Shown: positions 26,617 to 35,008 of the stretch, one piece after another
Position numbering within the stretch: the first letter of the stretch is position 1
Layout of the letters: each line of letters opens with the position of its first letter
Source: Pseudomonas marincola
GTDB lineage: Bacteria > Pseudomonadota > Gammaproteobacteria > Pseudomonadales > Pseudomonadaceae
Length of the DNA stretch: 64,000 nt
Reading direction: 5' to 3'
Assembly: GCF_900116605.1 (NCBI RefSeq)
Contig: NZ_FPBC01000011.1
Location: 90,919-154,918, forward strand
Made by a program: the position numbers and the translations under genes
Notes under the pieces: generated by a model
The model's database searches: none
Seen by the model: only the letters and a program-made list of their open reading frames with translations
Told to the model about the DNA's origin: nothing

Positions 26617-26883
26617 ATGGCCGTCGAAGTGGTGTACCGCAGCAGTCGAGATCTGGAGCGTTTATTCATGGATAAAGCAGAAGCTGACCGTCATGACAAA
26701 ATGCTTGAACTGGCAGAGCTGCTGACAGACGTGCTGCAAAAGGCCGTTCCGAGCCTCAACGAACAACAGGGCGAAGAACTGGGCATTTTCATGGCCAAGA
26801 ATCGCGACATTTTCGCCAAAGCCTTCAAGAACCAACCGGATGCTCTCAACGATCTGGACAAGGAACCGCAAGCCGCCGAGTAA
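26617..26883 (+). CDS. yebG: YebG family DNA damage-inducible protein
   Basis: 88 residues, beginning MAVEVVYRSSRDLERLFMDK and continuing KAEADRHDKMLELAELLTDV, the characteristic YebG sequence. It is an SOS-regulated protein of unknown biochemical role; the LexA box upstream supports this. A GAGGTGATGA stretch lies ahead of the start. Confidence 0.92.
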   Translation: MAVEVVYRSSRDLERLFMDKAEADRHDKMLELAELLTDVLQKAVPSLNEQQGEELGIFMAKNRDIFAKAFKNQPDALNDLDKEPQAAE

Positions 26884-26915
26884 GGGTCACCACGCTGATT
26901 ACCCCGTGGTTGCGG

Positions 26916-27713
26916 TCATGCACCGTGGGGGAGCGTGGGCGGTTTTGCGGCCATTGCCAGCACCTGCCCAAGTGACTCGACGATAAGGCTGGCACCCGCC
27001 AGCACCAACAAAGCAAACACCAGCCAGCGAACCGTGCGCAGTGACAGGCGCGGCGGGTAGCGCCGCATCAGTACACTTACCAGCAGCACCAGCGGTAGCG
27101 CCTCAAGGCTCAGCCAGATCACTTGCATGTGCAACTGCCCTTGGGCAATCACCAAGCCCAGACGCGTTGCAGAGTTGGCCGCAAACACGGTGATCAGCGT
27201 GTTGCGGATGACCTCATAAGCCAGTGGCTGGCGATAGAGGTGATACACCAGCGGTGGCCCGCCACTCGAGAACAGCCCGTTAAGCAGCCCGCATAGAACG
27301 CCTGAAACCCAGAAAGCGGGTTGCCCGGAAAGACGTTCTCGGGGCTTGCTCTGCACCACCAACAGCAAACTGGCGATGATAATTACGCAGCCCAGCAAGA
27401 GCCGCAGCCAGGCCATTTGCGCCTCATCCAGCGCACCCAAGCCCCACATACCCACACTCACACCCAACAAACTGCTCAATAGAATCGGCATCAGGACGCT
27501 GCGATCAAGTGCAGGTTTAGGCCCGCCCAACGTCGCCAGCGCATTGGCAACGGTGAGAAAACTGATGACCACGGCCACATCGGCGAGTGAAACAATATTG
27601 AGGGTGGCAACCATCCCCAGCAGGATCAAGCCGAAGGCAAACCCTGTGAGGTTCTGTGCCAGCGTGGCAAGTAACACACAGCCCAGAAACATCAGGTGCA
27701 CTTGCACACTCAT
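26916..27713 (-). CDS. tauE: TauE/SafE family sulfite/sulfonate exporter
   Basis: 265 residues with about eight membrane helices in two repeats. The family signatures are LTGFAFGLILLGMVATLNI near the start and GVLCGLLNGLFSSGGPPLVYHL in the second half. Members export sulfite or organosulfur anions; here it can remove the sulfite that Xsc releases. It is 22 bases behind the YeiH-type gene in the same operon, whose promoter carries the island's direct repeat. The assignment to sulfite is from context. Confidence 0.8.
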   Translation of the reverse strand: MSVQVHLMFLGCVLLATLAQNLTGFAFGLILLGMVATLNIVSLADVAVVISFLTVANALATLGGPKPALDRSVLMPILLSSLLGVSVGMWGLGALDEAQMAWLRLLLGCVIIIASLLLVVQSKPRERLSGQPAFWVSGVLCGLLNGLFSSGGPPLVYHLYRQPLAYEVIRNTLITVFAANSATRLGLVIAQGQLHMQVIWLSLEALPLVLLVSVLMRRYPPRLSLRTVRWLVFALLVLAGASLIVESLGQVLAMAAKPPTLPHGA

Positions 27714-27735
27714 GGCTTTACGCCCACGTTCAACC

Positions 27736-28803
27736 TCACCCCATCCAATGAACAGCCAACAGTATCAGAGTCGCCAGAAACACGGTCTCACTGACCAGCA
27801 ACGTAGCCGGGCGCCAGCCTACCTCAAGCAACGACTTCAGCGATGTTTTCATACCCAGCGCAGCAATCGCAGTGACCAGACACCAGCTTGAAACACTCAC
27901 AGCGAACTCACGGATGGCCGGTGTTGCCACGCCACTGCTGTTAATGGCCACAAAGATCACGAAAAAGATAATGAATAACGGCAGGGGTAGAGCCGCTCGC
28001 GGGCCATCGCTGCGTTTGCGCAGCATCAGCGACAGGCTGAACACAATCGGCACCAGCATGGCCACACGCAGCAGCTTGACTACCGTTGCGGTATCGCCCG
28101 TTTCATCCGACATGCTGTAGCCAGCCCCAACGACTTGCGCAACGTCGTGAATCGTCGCGCCAAGGAACACCCCGGCCTGCCGTGCATCCAGTCCGAGCCA
28201 TTGTGCGATGGGCGGATAAATGATCATGGCGATGGTGCTCAGCGCCGTCACGCTGATCACCGTGAAGATGATGTTGCGCTCGCTGTTTTTGTCCTGCGGC
28301 AACACCGCCGAAATCGCCAGCGCAGCGGAAGCCCCGCAAATGCCCACGCTGCCGCCACTCAAAATACCGAAGTCACGCGACTGCCCGAGCATACGGGCCA
28401 ATACCACGCCAAAGGTCATAGTCAAAAACACCCCACCGACTACCACTGCCAGCAAGGTGCCGCCGAGCGACATGATCTGCTCCAGGGTTATGCGCATCCC
28501 CAACAGCGCAACGCCAATGCGCAAGATCGTGCTGGAGGTGAAACGGATTCCGGCAACAGCGCGGCCCTCCTCCGAAAGAAACCCCAGCGCCATGCCCAAC
28601 AGCAACGCCATGAGCATCACAGGTGCACCGTAGTGCTCGGAGAGGAACGAGGCACTGACACCGACTACTGCCGAAATAATCAGTCCGGGCATAACCACTT
28701 TGCACTTCTGTACCCGCCGTACCAGCCACGAGTCGGTATTGCCGGGTTGCGACTCTGCCGGGACCGCAACCGGTGGAATCGTGTGGTGTTGTTTTATTGT
28801 CAT
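27736..28803 (-). CDS. YeiH/UPF0324 family putative sulfate/sulfite exporter
   Basis: 355 residues with about ten membrane helices and the family stretches GILSGGSVGICGASAALAIS and GATIHDVAQVVGAGYSMSDE. YeiH-type proteins are named putative sulfate exporters and recur in sulfonate-degradation clusters. The ATG at 28803 (MTIKQHHTIPPVAVPAESQP) is preferred over a GTG nine bases upstream. It is the first gene of the yeiH-like/tauE operon and divergent from the 217-residue unknown. Having two exporter families in one operon is redundant at first sight. Confidence 0.82.
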   Translation of the reverse strand: MTIKQHHTIPPVAVPAESQPGNTDSWLVRRVQKCKVVMPGLIISAVVGVSASFLSEHYGAPVMLMALLLGMALGFLSEEGRAVAGIRFTSSTILRIGVALLGMRITLEQIMSLGGTLLAVVVGGVFLTMTFGVVLARMLGQSRDFGILSGGSVGICGASAALAISAVLPQDKNSERNIIFTVISVTALSTIAMIIYPPIAQWLGLDARQAGVFLGATIHDVAQVVGAGYSMSDETGDTATVVKLLRVAMLVPIVFSLSLMLRKRSDGPRAALPLPLFIIFFVIFVAINSSGVATPAIREFAVSVSSWCLVTAIAALGMKTSLKSLLEVGWRPATLLVSETVFLATLILLAVHWMG

Positions 28804-28867
28804 GGTTGGCACCTACACCGTTGTTTCATCACGTGCCACCGATGCTAGTGAAACCCGGACCGACTCA

Positions 28868-28899
28868 TTAGGGCCACTGAGCCGCCTTGTTAGGGGCCA
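28868..28899 (-). promoter_or_regulatory. Candidate MocR/TauR operator, yeiH-tauE promoter
   Basis: On the minus strand, TGGCCCC (ends at 28899) is followed 23 bases later by TGGCCCTAA (28876-28868), with GGCG between. The TRAP promoter has the same layout: TGGCCCC, 16 bases, TGGCCCTAA. Confidence 0.6.
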
Positions 28900-28906
28900 A
28901 TCCGAC

Positions 28907-28937
28907 TGGCCCCATAGCCCCTCGCAGCTGGCGCTAA
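28907..28937 (+). promoter_or_regulatory. Candidate operator upstream of the 217-residue unknown
   Basis: TGGCCCCAT at 28907 and TGGCGCTAA at 28929, 22 bases apart. A CATATT at 28956-28961 lies 18 bases beyond and could be the -10. A further TGGCCCCACTA is at 28985. Confidence 0.5.
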
Positions 28938-29029
28938 GTGAATCCGTACAAGCCGCATATTCTGTGCGTTGGCGAGTTTCACACTGGCCCCACTAAAGCA
29001 CGCGGAGCGGTTCACAGCAGGAGGGAAAA

Positions 29030-29683
29030 ATGGCCCTGAGCAACCTTGAGTTGACGCGCATGAGTGAATGCCTGCGCAACCATTGGCAACGCGCCAATCC
29101 GCGCTTCGCAACCGGCAACGATCCGCGTAGCAGTGACAACATGCTGCTATTGCTGCTTTATGGAAGCCTGCATAAAGCAGCCGGTTATGGTTGGCAAAAT
29201 GCCGGACGCACCCTCATCGACAAAACCTACTTGCGGATCCTCGCGCAGTGCACGCAACTGGATATGCATGGCTTAAGCGCCGATGAACTTGCCGCTCGGC
29301 TCGATGGTTTTATTCGCCGGGAAGTCGCCCCGCGCTGGGAAACGCTAAGCCAAAGCGCTGCCGAGAAAGGACCTGAACTGGCGCAGCAGCTACTTGTGAG
29401 CGCCAGTGATGCCTTGTTTGATGGCAGCGATGAGTGCCGTGCGACCAGCCAGATTCTCTTCTATCTGTGCCCGAGACTGCCGATACTGCCCAATCATCCG
29501 CAACCCGTGGCACAGACCGACCAATTGCGCGAGCTGCCGATATTCGCACGCCCGCAATGTTTTGCCGGTGATACGCAACAGCAAGTGTTTATTCGTCAAT
29601 TGATAGAAAGCAGTGACTGGTGGCCGCGGCGGGTATTAAGCGCCTGGCATCTGCATGCACAAACAGCCCCAATGCCCGCCTGA
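29030..29683 (+). CDS. Unknown protein of 217 residues in the sulfonate island
   Basis: I do not recognise this protein. It starts MALSNLELTRMSECLRNHWQ behind a strong AGGAGGG site and appears soluble, helical and moderately charged. It has a Cys at LAQCTQLDMHG and a Trp-rich C-terminus (SDWWPRRVLSAWHLHAQ). It has no signal peptide, no membrane helix and no nucleotide-binding motif I can see. It is divergent from the exporter operon and convergent with the DUF6506 gene. The upstream direct repeats suggest it is induced with the sulfonate genes. Confidence 0.75.
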   Translation: MALSNLELTRMSECLRNHWQRANPRFATGNDPRSSDNMLLLLLYGSLHKAAGYGWQNAGRTLIDKTYLRILAQCTQLDMHGLSADELAARLDGFIRREVAPRWETLSQSAAEKGPELAQQLLVSASDALFDGSDECRATSQILFYLCPRLPILPNHPQPVAQTDQLRELPIFARPQCFAGDTQQQVFIRQLIESSDWWPRRVLSAWHLHAQTAPMPA

Positions 29684-29692
29684 GTTCTGCGA

Positions 29693-29992
29693 TTAAGCGC
29701 CGGGCTGCAGCAGTCGCGCACGGTCCTCAGCGCTGTACTGAACTGCGCCCAGCGGAATTCTGCCGTCCAAGGCCTGACGGATCTGCTCGGTTTCCGCCTC
29801 GCTGAACGCCCCACACAACTCGATCAACTGCACGTGATGCGTCAGCAGTTCGAGCGCCACCATCACAGCCTGCTCAACATCGGCCACCCCACACAGGGTC
29901 GCCGAGAAAGCGTCCGACTCAAGTTTGCCGTTATGGGTCATGAAATCCATGCCCGGGGCCTTGAAAATGAATGCGTAACGTTGCACTGCCAT
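29693..29992 (-). CDS. DUF6506-like small protein, third gene after xsc-pta
   Basis: 99 residues: MAVQRYAFIFKAPGMDFMTH, then GVADVEQAVMVALELLTHHV, QLIELCGAFSEAE and GRIPLGAVQY. The pattern (AFIF.APG.D, IELCGAF, IP.G.V.Y) resembles the DUF6506 family, small alpha/beta proteins of unknown function with a conserved Cys. A GGAG precedes the start. It lies 23 bases behind pta on the same strand and so probably belongs to the xsc-pta operon. Confidence 0.7.
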   Translation of the reverse strand: MAVQRYAFIFKAPGMDFMTHNGKLESDAFSATLCGVADVEQAVMVALELLTHHVQLIELCGAFSEAETEQIRQALDGRIPLGAVQYSAEDRARLLQPGA

Positions 29993-30015
29993 AGCAACTC
30001 TCCGTTGAAGTGTGA

Positions 30016-30969
30016 CTAAACCGCCAGCGCCCGCTCAGGCGTTTGCGCACAGTAATCAATAAAAATGGATGACAGCGCGCATGAGGCAAGTCGTGCCTCC
30101 AGAGGATCAGCGCGCGATGTCAGAATAATCGGCACCTTGGCGCCCAGCACCAGACCTGCGGCCGTAGCGCTCATGAAATAAACCATCTGCTTGAACAGAA
30201 AGTTACCCGATTCAAGATTTGGCACCAGCAGAATATCGGCGTTACCACAGACTTGTCCGGCAATGCCCTTGATCTTCGCGGCCTCGGCCGATATTGCATT
30301 ATCAAAGCCCAACGGGCCCTCAATCCTCGCGCCACTGATCGCGCCAATAGCCGCCAATTTGGTCAACTCGGCGGCATCCTGACTCGACGGCATGCTGCTG
30401 CTCACCTCTTCGGTTCCGGAGAGGATTGCCATCCGCGGCGACTCATACCCCAGCGCATGCATCAGCTGGATTGCATTACGAACGATGTGCACCTTGTCGA
30501 TGATTGAAGGCTGCACGTTAATCACCGCATCGGTAATCGACAGCGCCTTGTCACTGCCCGGTAAAGTCATGTGGAAAACATGACTGAGACGGCTGGCGGT
30601 GCGCAGTCCGGCATCGCGTTTAAGCACCGCGCGTAACAAAGTGTCGGTGTGCAGATGACCTTTCATCAACGCACTCGCTTCACCCTTGCCGGCCAGTGCG
30701 CAGCTGATCGCAGCACTCTCGGCCTCATCCGCCGCGGCTATCAGCCGTATGCCATTGAGGTCCCAGTCGAGTTGCTCGGCCAACCCACGCATCTGCTGGA
30801 TATCACCCACCAGAACCGGAACGATCAAGCCCTCATCAAAGGCTTGCTTGGCGCTGCCCAACGTCAGCAGATTGACCGGGTTGACCACCGCGGTTACCAC
30901 CTGGGGCAAAGCCTTGGCCCGATTGAGCAAAAAAGCCGGGCACTCGCGTGCTGTCGTGCTCAACATCAT
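30016..30969 (-). CDS. pta: Phosphate acetyltransferase (Xsc-associated Pta)
   Basis: 317 residues of the PTA_PTB family (acetyl/butyryl phosphotransferase): KGHLHTDTLLRAVLKRDAGL, VFHMTLPGSDKALSITDAVI, ILSGTEEVSSSMPS, GPLGFDNAIS, ADILLVPNLESGNFLFKQM. It converts the acetyl phosphate made by Xsc into acetyl-CoA. At 317 residues it is the short type found beside xsc, not the 700-residue housekeeping Pta. A GGGAGGTGA precedes the tandem ATG. A hairpin at 31003-31020 lies between it and xsc. Confidence 0.9.
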   Translation of the reverse strand: MMLSTTARECPAFLLNRAKALPQVVTAVVNPVNLLTLGSAKQAFDEGLIVPVLVGDIQQMRGLAEQLDWDLNGIRLIAAADEAESAAISCALAGKGEASALMKGHLHTDTLLRAVLKRDAGLRTASRLSHVFHMTLPGSDKALSITDAVINVQPSIIDKVHIVRNAIQLMHALGYESPRMAILSGTEEVSSSMPSSQDAAELTKLAAIGAISGARIEGPLGFDNAISAEAAKIKGIAGQVCGNADILLVPNLESGNFLFKQMVYFMSATAAGLVLGAKVPIILTSRADPLEARLASCALSSIFIDYCAQTPERALAV

Positions 30970-31002
30970 TCACCTCCCATTTGCTCGCTGGCGATACTGC
31001 AA

Positions 31003-31020
31003 CGGCGCCCAAAGGCGCCG
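31003..31020 (-). other. Intercistronic hairpin between xsc and pta
   Basis: Seven-base-pair GC stem (31003-31009 with 31014-31020), four-base loop, no T run. Probably tunes or protects the xsc message. Confidence 0.4.
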
Positions 31021-31050
31021 CTGCAGGGTGCTTGTACAGGCCGCCAGGGC

Positions 31051-32811
31051 TTATACGTAATCCTTGTATTTCTCAAGGAAACGCACCGGCTTGGACAACG
31101 CATCACGGCGGAACGGGTCACCGAGTTCGCGGGTACACATGATTTCAATAACCGTGGTTTTGCCTGCCTTCTGTGCCTCACATGCAGCCTTCAACGCCGG
31201 TCCGATATCTTCCAGACGATCAACAGTGACACCCTCTGCGCCCATTGAGCGGGCGATGCCGGCAAAGCTCTGGTTCTCCAGATCGCCAGCCACAAAACGA
31301 CGGTTGTAGAAGTCGACCTGGTTCTTCTTCTCCGCGCCCCACTGGCGGTTATGGAAGACGATAGAAGTCACCGGAATGTTCTCGCGAACACAGGTCATGA
31401 TTTCCATCATCGACATGCCCCACGCGCCGTCACCGGCGTAGGAGATAGCGGTACGATGCGGTGCGGCAACCTTGGCGCCGATAATGGTTGGCAGCGCGTA
31501 ACCACAGTTACCGAAGCTCATTGCAGCAAAGAACGAACGTGGCTGCTCAAAGCGCAGGTAGCTGTTGGATACCGAGTTGATGTTGCCGATATCGGTCGAG
31601 ACCATGGCATCCGCCGGCATGGCTTTTTCCAGCTCACGCAGGACCTGACGCGGGTGCAGATAGTTGCCGTCTTCGCCGTTCTGCTCGTTGATCATGTCGA
31701 GCGAATATTCATCCTTCTCGTGAACCCAGGCAGTCAGTTCGGCTTCCCAGTTCGCCTTCTCCATGGCGATTTCTTCTGCGCGTGCGCCTTTGTTCTCAAG
31801 GCACAGCACATCCAGATTCTGCAGGCGGCCCAGCAGGTTTACCGCAGCAGCCTTGGCATCCCCGCAGATCCCTACCGAGATCTTCTTGACCAGACCGAGC
31901 ATTTTCGGATCGCAATCGATCTGAATCACCTTGGCCTGCTTCGGCCAGTAATCCATGCCGTGCTGCGGCAGCGTACCGAATGGTCCAAGGCGTGTGCCCA
32001 GAGCCAGTACCACGTCCGCACGGGACAGCAACTTCATGCCGGCTTTCGAGCCTTGATAGCCCAGCGGGCCGCACCACAGTTGATGGCTGGCCGGGAATGA
32101 GTCGTTGTGCAGGTAGCTGTTCACCACCGGCGCGCCCAGGTATTCGGCCAGCGCCTTGCACTCTTCAACGGCATCGCCCATGACCACACCGCCACCGGAA
32201 ATGATCACCGGATTTTTCGCCGACGCGAGCAGCGCAGCCGCTTCTGCGAGGCTGTTTTCACCGCCGGCGCTGCGCTCAATGCGAATTGGCGTTGGGATAT
32301 CAACGTTAATGTCGCCGTAGAAGAAGTCGCGCGGAATGTTCAGCTGGGTCGGGCCGTTTTCCTGCATGGCGCGGTCAAAGCAGCGCGCGGTCAGTTCAGC
32401 CATGCGCGCCGGGTTGGCAACGTGGCCTTGGTACTTGGTGATGGTTTCAAAGAACGGCAGCTGTTGAGCTTCCTGGAAGCCGCCAAGCCCCTGGCTCATT
32501 GAACCGGTTTCCGGAGTGATGACCACAACCGGGCTGTGCGCCCAGTAAGCAGCGGCAATGGCCGTGACAAAGTTGGTGATACCCGGGCCGTTCTGGGCGA
32601 TACACACACCGTGGCGACCACTCACTCGCGAATAACCGTCGGCCATGTGGCCAGCGCCTTGCTCGTGCACAACCGGGATAAAACGGATGCCGGCTGGGGC
32701 AAAAATATCCATTGCGTCCATGAAGGCCGAGCCCATGATGCCGAAGATATCGGTTACGCCATTGGCGACCATGGTTTCAACTAAAGCCTCGCTAGGTGTC
32801 ATGCGTGCCAT
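31051..32811 (-). CDS. xsc: Sulfoacetaldehyde acetyltransferase Xsc
   Basis: 586-residue thiamine-diphosphate enzyme that converts sulfoacetaldehyde and phosphate into acetyl phosphate and sulfite (EC 2.3.3.15). The catalytic Glu is in VVHEQGAGHMADGYSR (about residue 50); the ThDP/Mg motif begins with GDG at about residue 460 (SYAGDGAWGMSMMEIM) and ends near VFHNRQWGAEKKNQ. The sequence is a close match to the Xsc family, not to acetolactate synthase. The ATG at 32811 has GAGAGGAA ahead of it. It heads xsc-pta-DUF6506 and has a long leader with a possible small gene. Confidence 0.95.
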   Translation of the reverse strand: MARMTPSEALVETMVANGVTDIFGIMGSAFMDAMDIFAPAGIRFIPVVHEQGAGHMADGYSRVSGRHGVCIAQNGPGITNFVTAIAAAYWAHSPVVVITPETGSMSQGLGGFQEAQQLPFFETITKYQGHVANPARMAELTARCFDRAMQENGPTQLNIPRDFFYGDINVDIPTPIRIERSAGGENSLAEAAALLASAKNPVIISGGGVVMGDAVEECKALAEYLGAPVVNSYLHNDSFPASHQLWCGPLGYQGSKAGMKLLSRADVVLALGTRLGPFGTLPQHGMDYWPKQAKVIQIDCDPKMLGLVKKISVGICGDAKAAAVNLLGRLQNLDVLCLENKGARAEEIAMEKANWEAELTAWVHEKDEYSLDMINEQNGEDGNYLHPRQVLRELEKAMPADAMVSTDIGNINSVSNSYLRFEQPRSFFAAMSFGNCGYALPTIIGAKVAAPHRTAISYAGDGAWGMSMMEIMTCVRENIPVTSIVFHNRQWGAEKKNQVDFYNRRFVAGDLENQSFAGIARSMGAEGVTVDRLEDIGPALKAACEAQKAGKTTVIEIMCTRELGDPFRRDALSKPVRFLEKYKDYV

Positions 32812-32869
32812 ATCGACTTTCCTCTCAGAACTTAGGTGTACGACGGCCAAGCCGCCGGTTGATCGGGGC

Positions 32870-33058
32870 TTAGCCGCAGAGCGGCATCGGCGCACAGGGA
32901 TAGCCGAGAGCCTCGGCAGGTTCAGGGCAGCCACGCTGCCCTGCTTGAATATTCAGGTGCTCCAACACCCAACCCGAAACGGCAGCTGGACCACCAACTG
33001 GCACCACGAAGGCACCTTGGGCGGTGTGACTGGACGCAGTCGAACAGACTTTCTGCAT
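32870..33058 (-). CDS. Possible 62-residue leader protein upstream of xsc
   Basis: A small open frame in the leader of xsc: MQKVCSTASSHTAQGAFVVP ... ending YPCAPMPLCG. It has a good ribosome binding site (GGGAG, about eight bases before the ATG) and begins downstream of the predicted xsc promoter, so it would be on the xsc transcript. I know no family for it. It has four Cys and several Pro/Gly and no signal peptide. It could be a real small protein or a chance frame. Confidence 0.45.
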   Translation of the reverse strand: MQKVCSTASSHTAQGAFVVPVGGPAAVSGWVLEHLNIQAGQRGCPEPAEALGYPCAPMPLCG

Positions 33059-33154
33059 GTCGATCTCTCCCGTTGTTTTTGTGATGGAGCACCGGCAACC
33101 CAGTAAGAACCTGCGCTGTCGAGCCTATGCAGTTCCAACTGGACTGGACCTAGA

Positions 33155-33210
33155 GTAGGAGCCTGAGAGACGCAGCCGATAGAACCAGTTGCGGGCCAGT
33201 TGTTGCGCCA
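33155..33210 (-). promoter_or_regulatory. Candidate TauR operator and promoter of xsc
   Basis: On the minus strand TGGCGCAAC (33210-33202), TGGCCCG (33198-33192) and TGGTTCTAT (33187-33179) run in the same direction; the first and last are 23 bases apart. TCCTAC (33160-33155) follows TTCTAT at 18 bases, a plausible -10. The element AACTGGTTCTAT is identical in the tpa promoter. A TGGACTGGACCTAG-like stretch at 33140-33152 on the plus strand recalls the CTGGAC half-site that I recall for TauR of Rhodobacter. Confidence 0.65.
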
Positions 33211-33246
33211 GTGGCCACAGGGCTTTTTAACGCGCGCAGGAAATCG

Positions 33247-33298
33247 CACCGCAGACATAAGCCTGCGGTGTAGGCAAGATGGCCCACTGCTGTGGGCC
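33247..33298 (-). terminator. Tandem hairpins after tauR
   Basis: Two stems: 33281-33287 with 33292-33298 (four-base loop) and 33247-33254 with 33263-33270 (eight-base loop), the second followed by GCGATTT on the minus strand. They lie 13-64 bases after the regulator stop. Confidence 0.5.
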
Positions 33299-33310
33299 CG
33301 GAAGAGTGCT

Positions 33311-34777
33311 TTAGCTCAGTTGCTCAATCAGCTCGGCGAGGATTTTGATACCCGGTCGGATTCGCTCTGCGGCAATCGAGGAATAGCCAAGCCGGAAATA
33401 GTTCAGCGGCGGGCGTTCACCATAGAAATGAATATCGCCTGGCTCAATTAATACACCCTGTTTGGCAGCCTGTTTCTGCAACTCGCGGGCGTCCAATCCA
33501 TCAGGGCCTTTGACCCAGTAGCAGGAGCCACCAAAGCTCGGCTCGCGCGACGAATCCGGCAAATACTCACGCAATGCATCGCCCATTTGCTGATGACGAT
33601 CCTGATAGGCGCGCATCAGGCTCATGATTAACGCATCGTGATAACCACGCTCAAGGAACAACGCCACCGAACGCTGATTGTTTGCCGCTGGATGGCGCAC
33701 CATCAGCCGGCGCAACGCACGCGCCTGACGAATAAGCGGCTCCGGGCCCACCAGATAACCGACGCGCAAGCCTGGCGCGAGAGTTTTTGAAAGGCTGCCG
33801 ACATACAAAACCCGATCGTTCTTATCCAGACTCTTGAGCGCCGGGATCGGATTGGCCTTGAAGTTGGTTTCGCTTTCGTAATCATCCTCGATGATTAAAA
33901 AGTCATGCTCGTTGGCCCGGCGCAACAACTCATAACGCCGGTCCAGCGGCATGGTCACCGTGCTCGGGCATTGATGGCTGGGCGTGGTGTAAACCAGATC
34001 GCAATCATTGAGCTGATCACTGAGTACCAAGCCCTGCGCATCCACAGCCAGTGGCTGCAGCCGCGACGGGTTGAGCATGGCGATGTTGCGAATATCCATG
34101 TAGCCAGGGTCTTCGACGCCCATCAGGCTATCGGGGCGCAACAATAAACGCGCCAGCATATACAACGCGTGCTGCGCGCCAACGGTGACCAGAATTTGCT
34201 CGGGCGAGGCCCAAACGCCACGCCGCGGCAGTAAGCGCGTGCGAATTTGCTCCATCAGCAGCGGATCATCGTCATCGAAACGGTCCGATGCCCAATCACG
34301 AATCGCCGGAATACTCACGGCATCGCGGCAACACTCCCGCCAGTTCGCAGTCGGGAACAGCACCGGGTCAAACTGCCCGTAGATAAATGGATACTGGTAC
34401 TTCTGCCAGTCGCGCGGCTTGCTCATGTTGCGCTGTTCGGTCGGCTTTACCACCAGCCGCGTGGACCAGTCTGGCGCACCATCAAATGTCGAATCGACCG
34501 GCACCCTCGCCGGCTCGACTTTGCGCGCCAGAATATCCGGGTTTACGTAATAACCGCTGCGCTCACGGGCGACCAGATAACCGTCATCAAGCAAGTGCTC
34601 GTACGCCAGCACCACGGTATTGCGGGCGATATTCAACTGCTTGGCGAGTTTACGGCTGGAAGGCAGGGGGCTATCGAGCGGAATATTGCCGTTAAGAATG
34701 ACCTGGGCAATTTGTTCACGTAACTGCTGCTGCAAGCCGGTCGGCTTGTCTGCGGACAAATGAAATAGATGAAACAT
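33311..34777 (-). CDS. tauR: MocR-family (GntR/aminotransferase fusion) regulator, TauR-like
   Basis: 488 residues: an N-terminal GntR winged helix (LQQQLREQIAQVILNGNIPL, LPSSRKLAKQLNIARNTVVL, LLDDGYLVARERSGYYV), a linker, and a fold-type-I aminotransferase domain with the PLP lysine in YVGSLSKTLAPGLRVGYLV. Regulators of this kind use PLP and an amino compound as effector. In Rhodobacter capsulatus TauR activates taurine genes. Its position between tpa and xsc supports that role, and it is the obvious candidate to bind the TGG direct repeats across 28.8-46 kb. Confidence 0.9.
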   Translation of the reverse strand: MFHLFHLSADKPTGLQQQLREQIAQVILNGNIPLDSPLPSSRKLAKQLNIARNTVVLAYEHLLDDGYLVARERSGYYVNPDILARKVEPARVPVDSTFDGAPDWSTRLVVKPTEQRNMSKPRDWQKYQYPFIYGQFDPVLFPTANWRECCRDAVSIPAIRDWASDRFDDDDPLLMEQIRTRLLPRRGVWASPEQILVTVGAQHALYMLARLLLRPDSLMGVEDPGYMDIRNIAMLNPSRLQPLAVDAQGLVLSDQLNDCDLVYTTPSHQCPSTVTMPLDRRYELLRRANEHDFLIIEDDYESETNFKANPIPALKSLDKNDRVLYVGSLSKTLAPGLRVGYLVGPEPLIRQARALRRLMVRHPAANNQRSVALFLERGYHDALIMSLMRAYQDRHQQMGDALREYLPDSSREPSFGGSCYWVKGPDGLDARELQKQAAKQGVLIEPGDIHFYGERPPLNYFRLGYSSIAAERIRPGIKILAELIEQLS

Positions 34778-34952
34778 ATCGCGGCCTCAGCTGTAAGAAC
34801 TGCACATGCTGGAACCCACATCGTCAGCCCAGCAACTCCACTTTGCCCATGCACCTCGGTGCGATGACTGCGCCGCAGACTAGCACCAACCGCCACTCAA
34901 GACTATTGGTCAGCCACCTCGGCATCAGTCGCATTTATGGACAAAACGCCAA

Positions 34953-34987
34953 AGCCGGGAGACCCGTTCACACAGGTCATCCCGGCT
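34953..34987 (-). terminator. Hairpin terminator after tpa
   Basis: Two-tier stem: 34953-34960 with 34980-34987, and an inner GACC/GGTC pair (34961-34964 with 34975-34978). On the minus strand CTTTGGCGTTTT follows. Confidence 0.6.
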
Positions 34988-35008
34988 GATTAAACGCCAT
35001 TACTGAAG

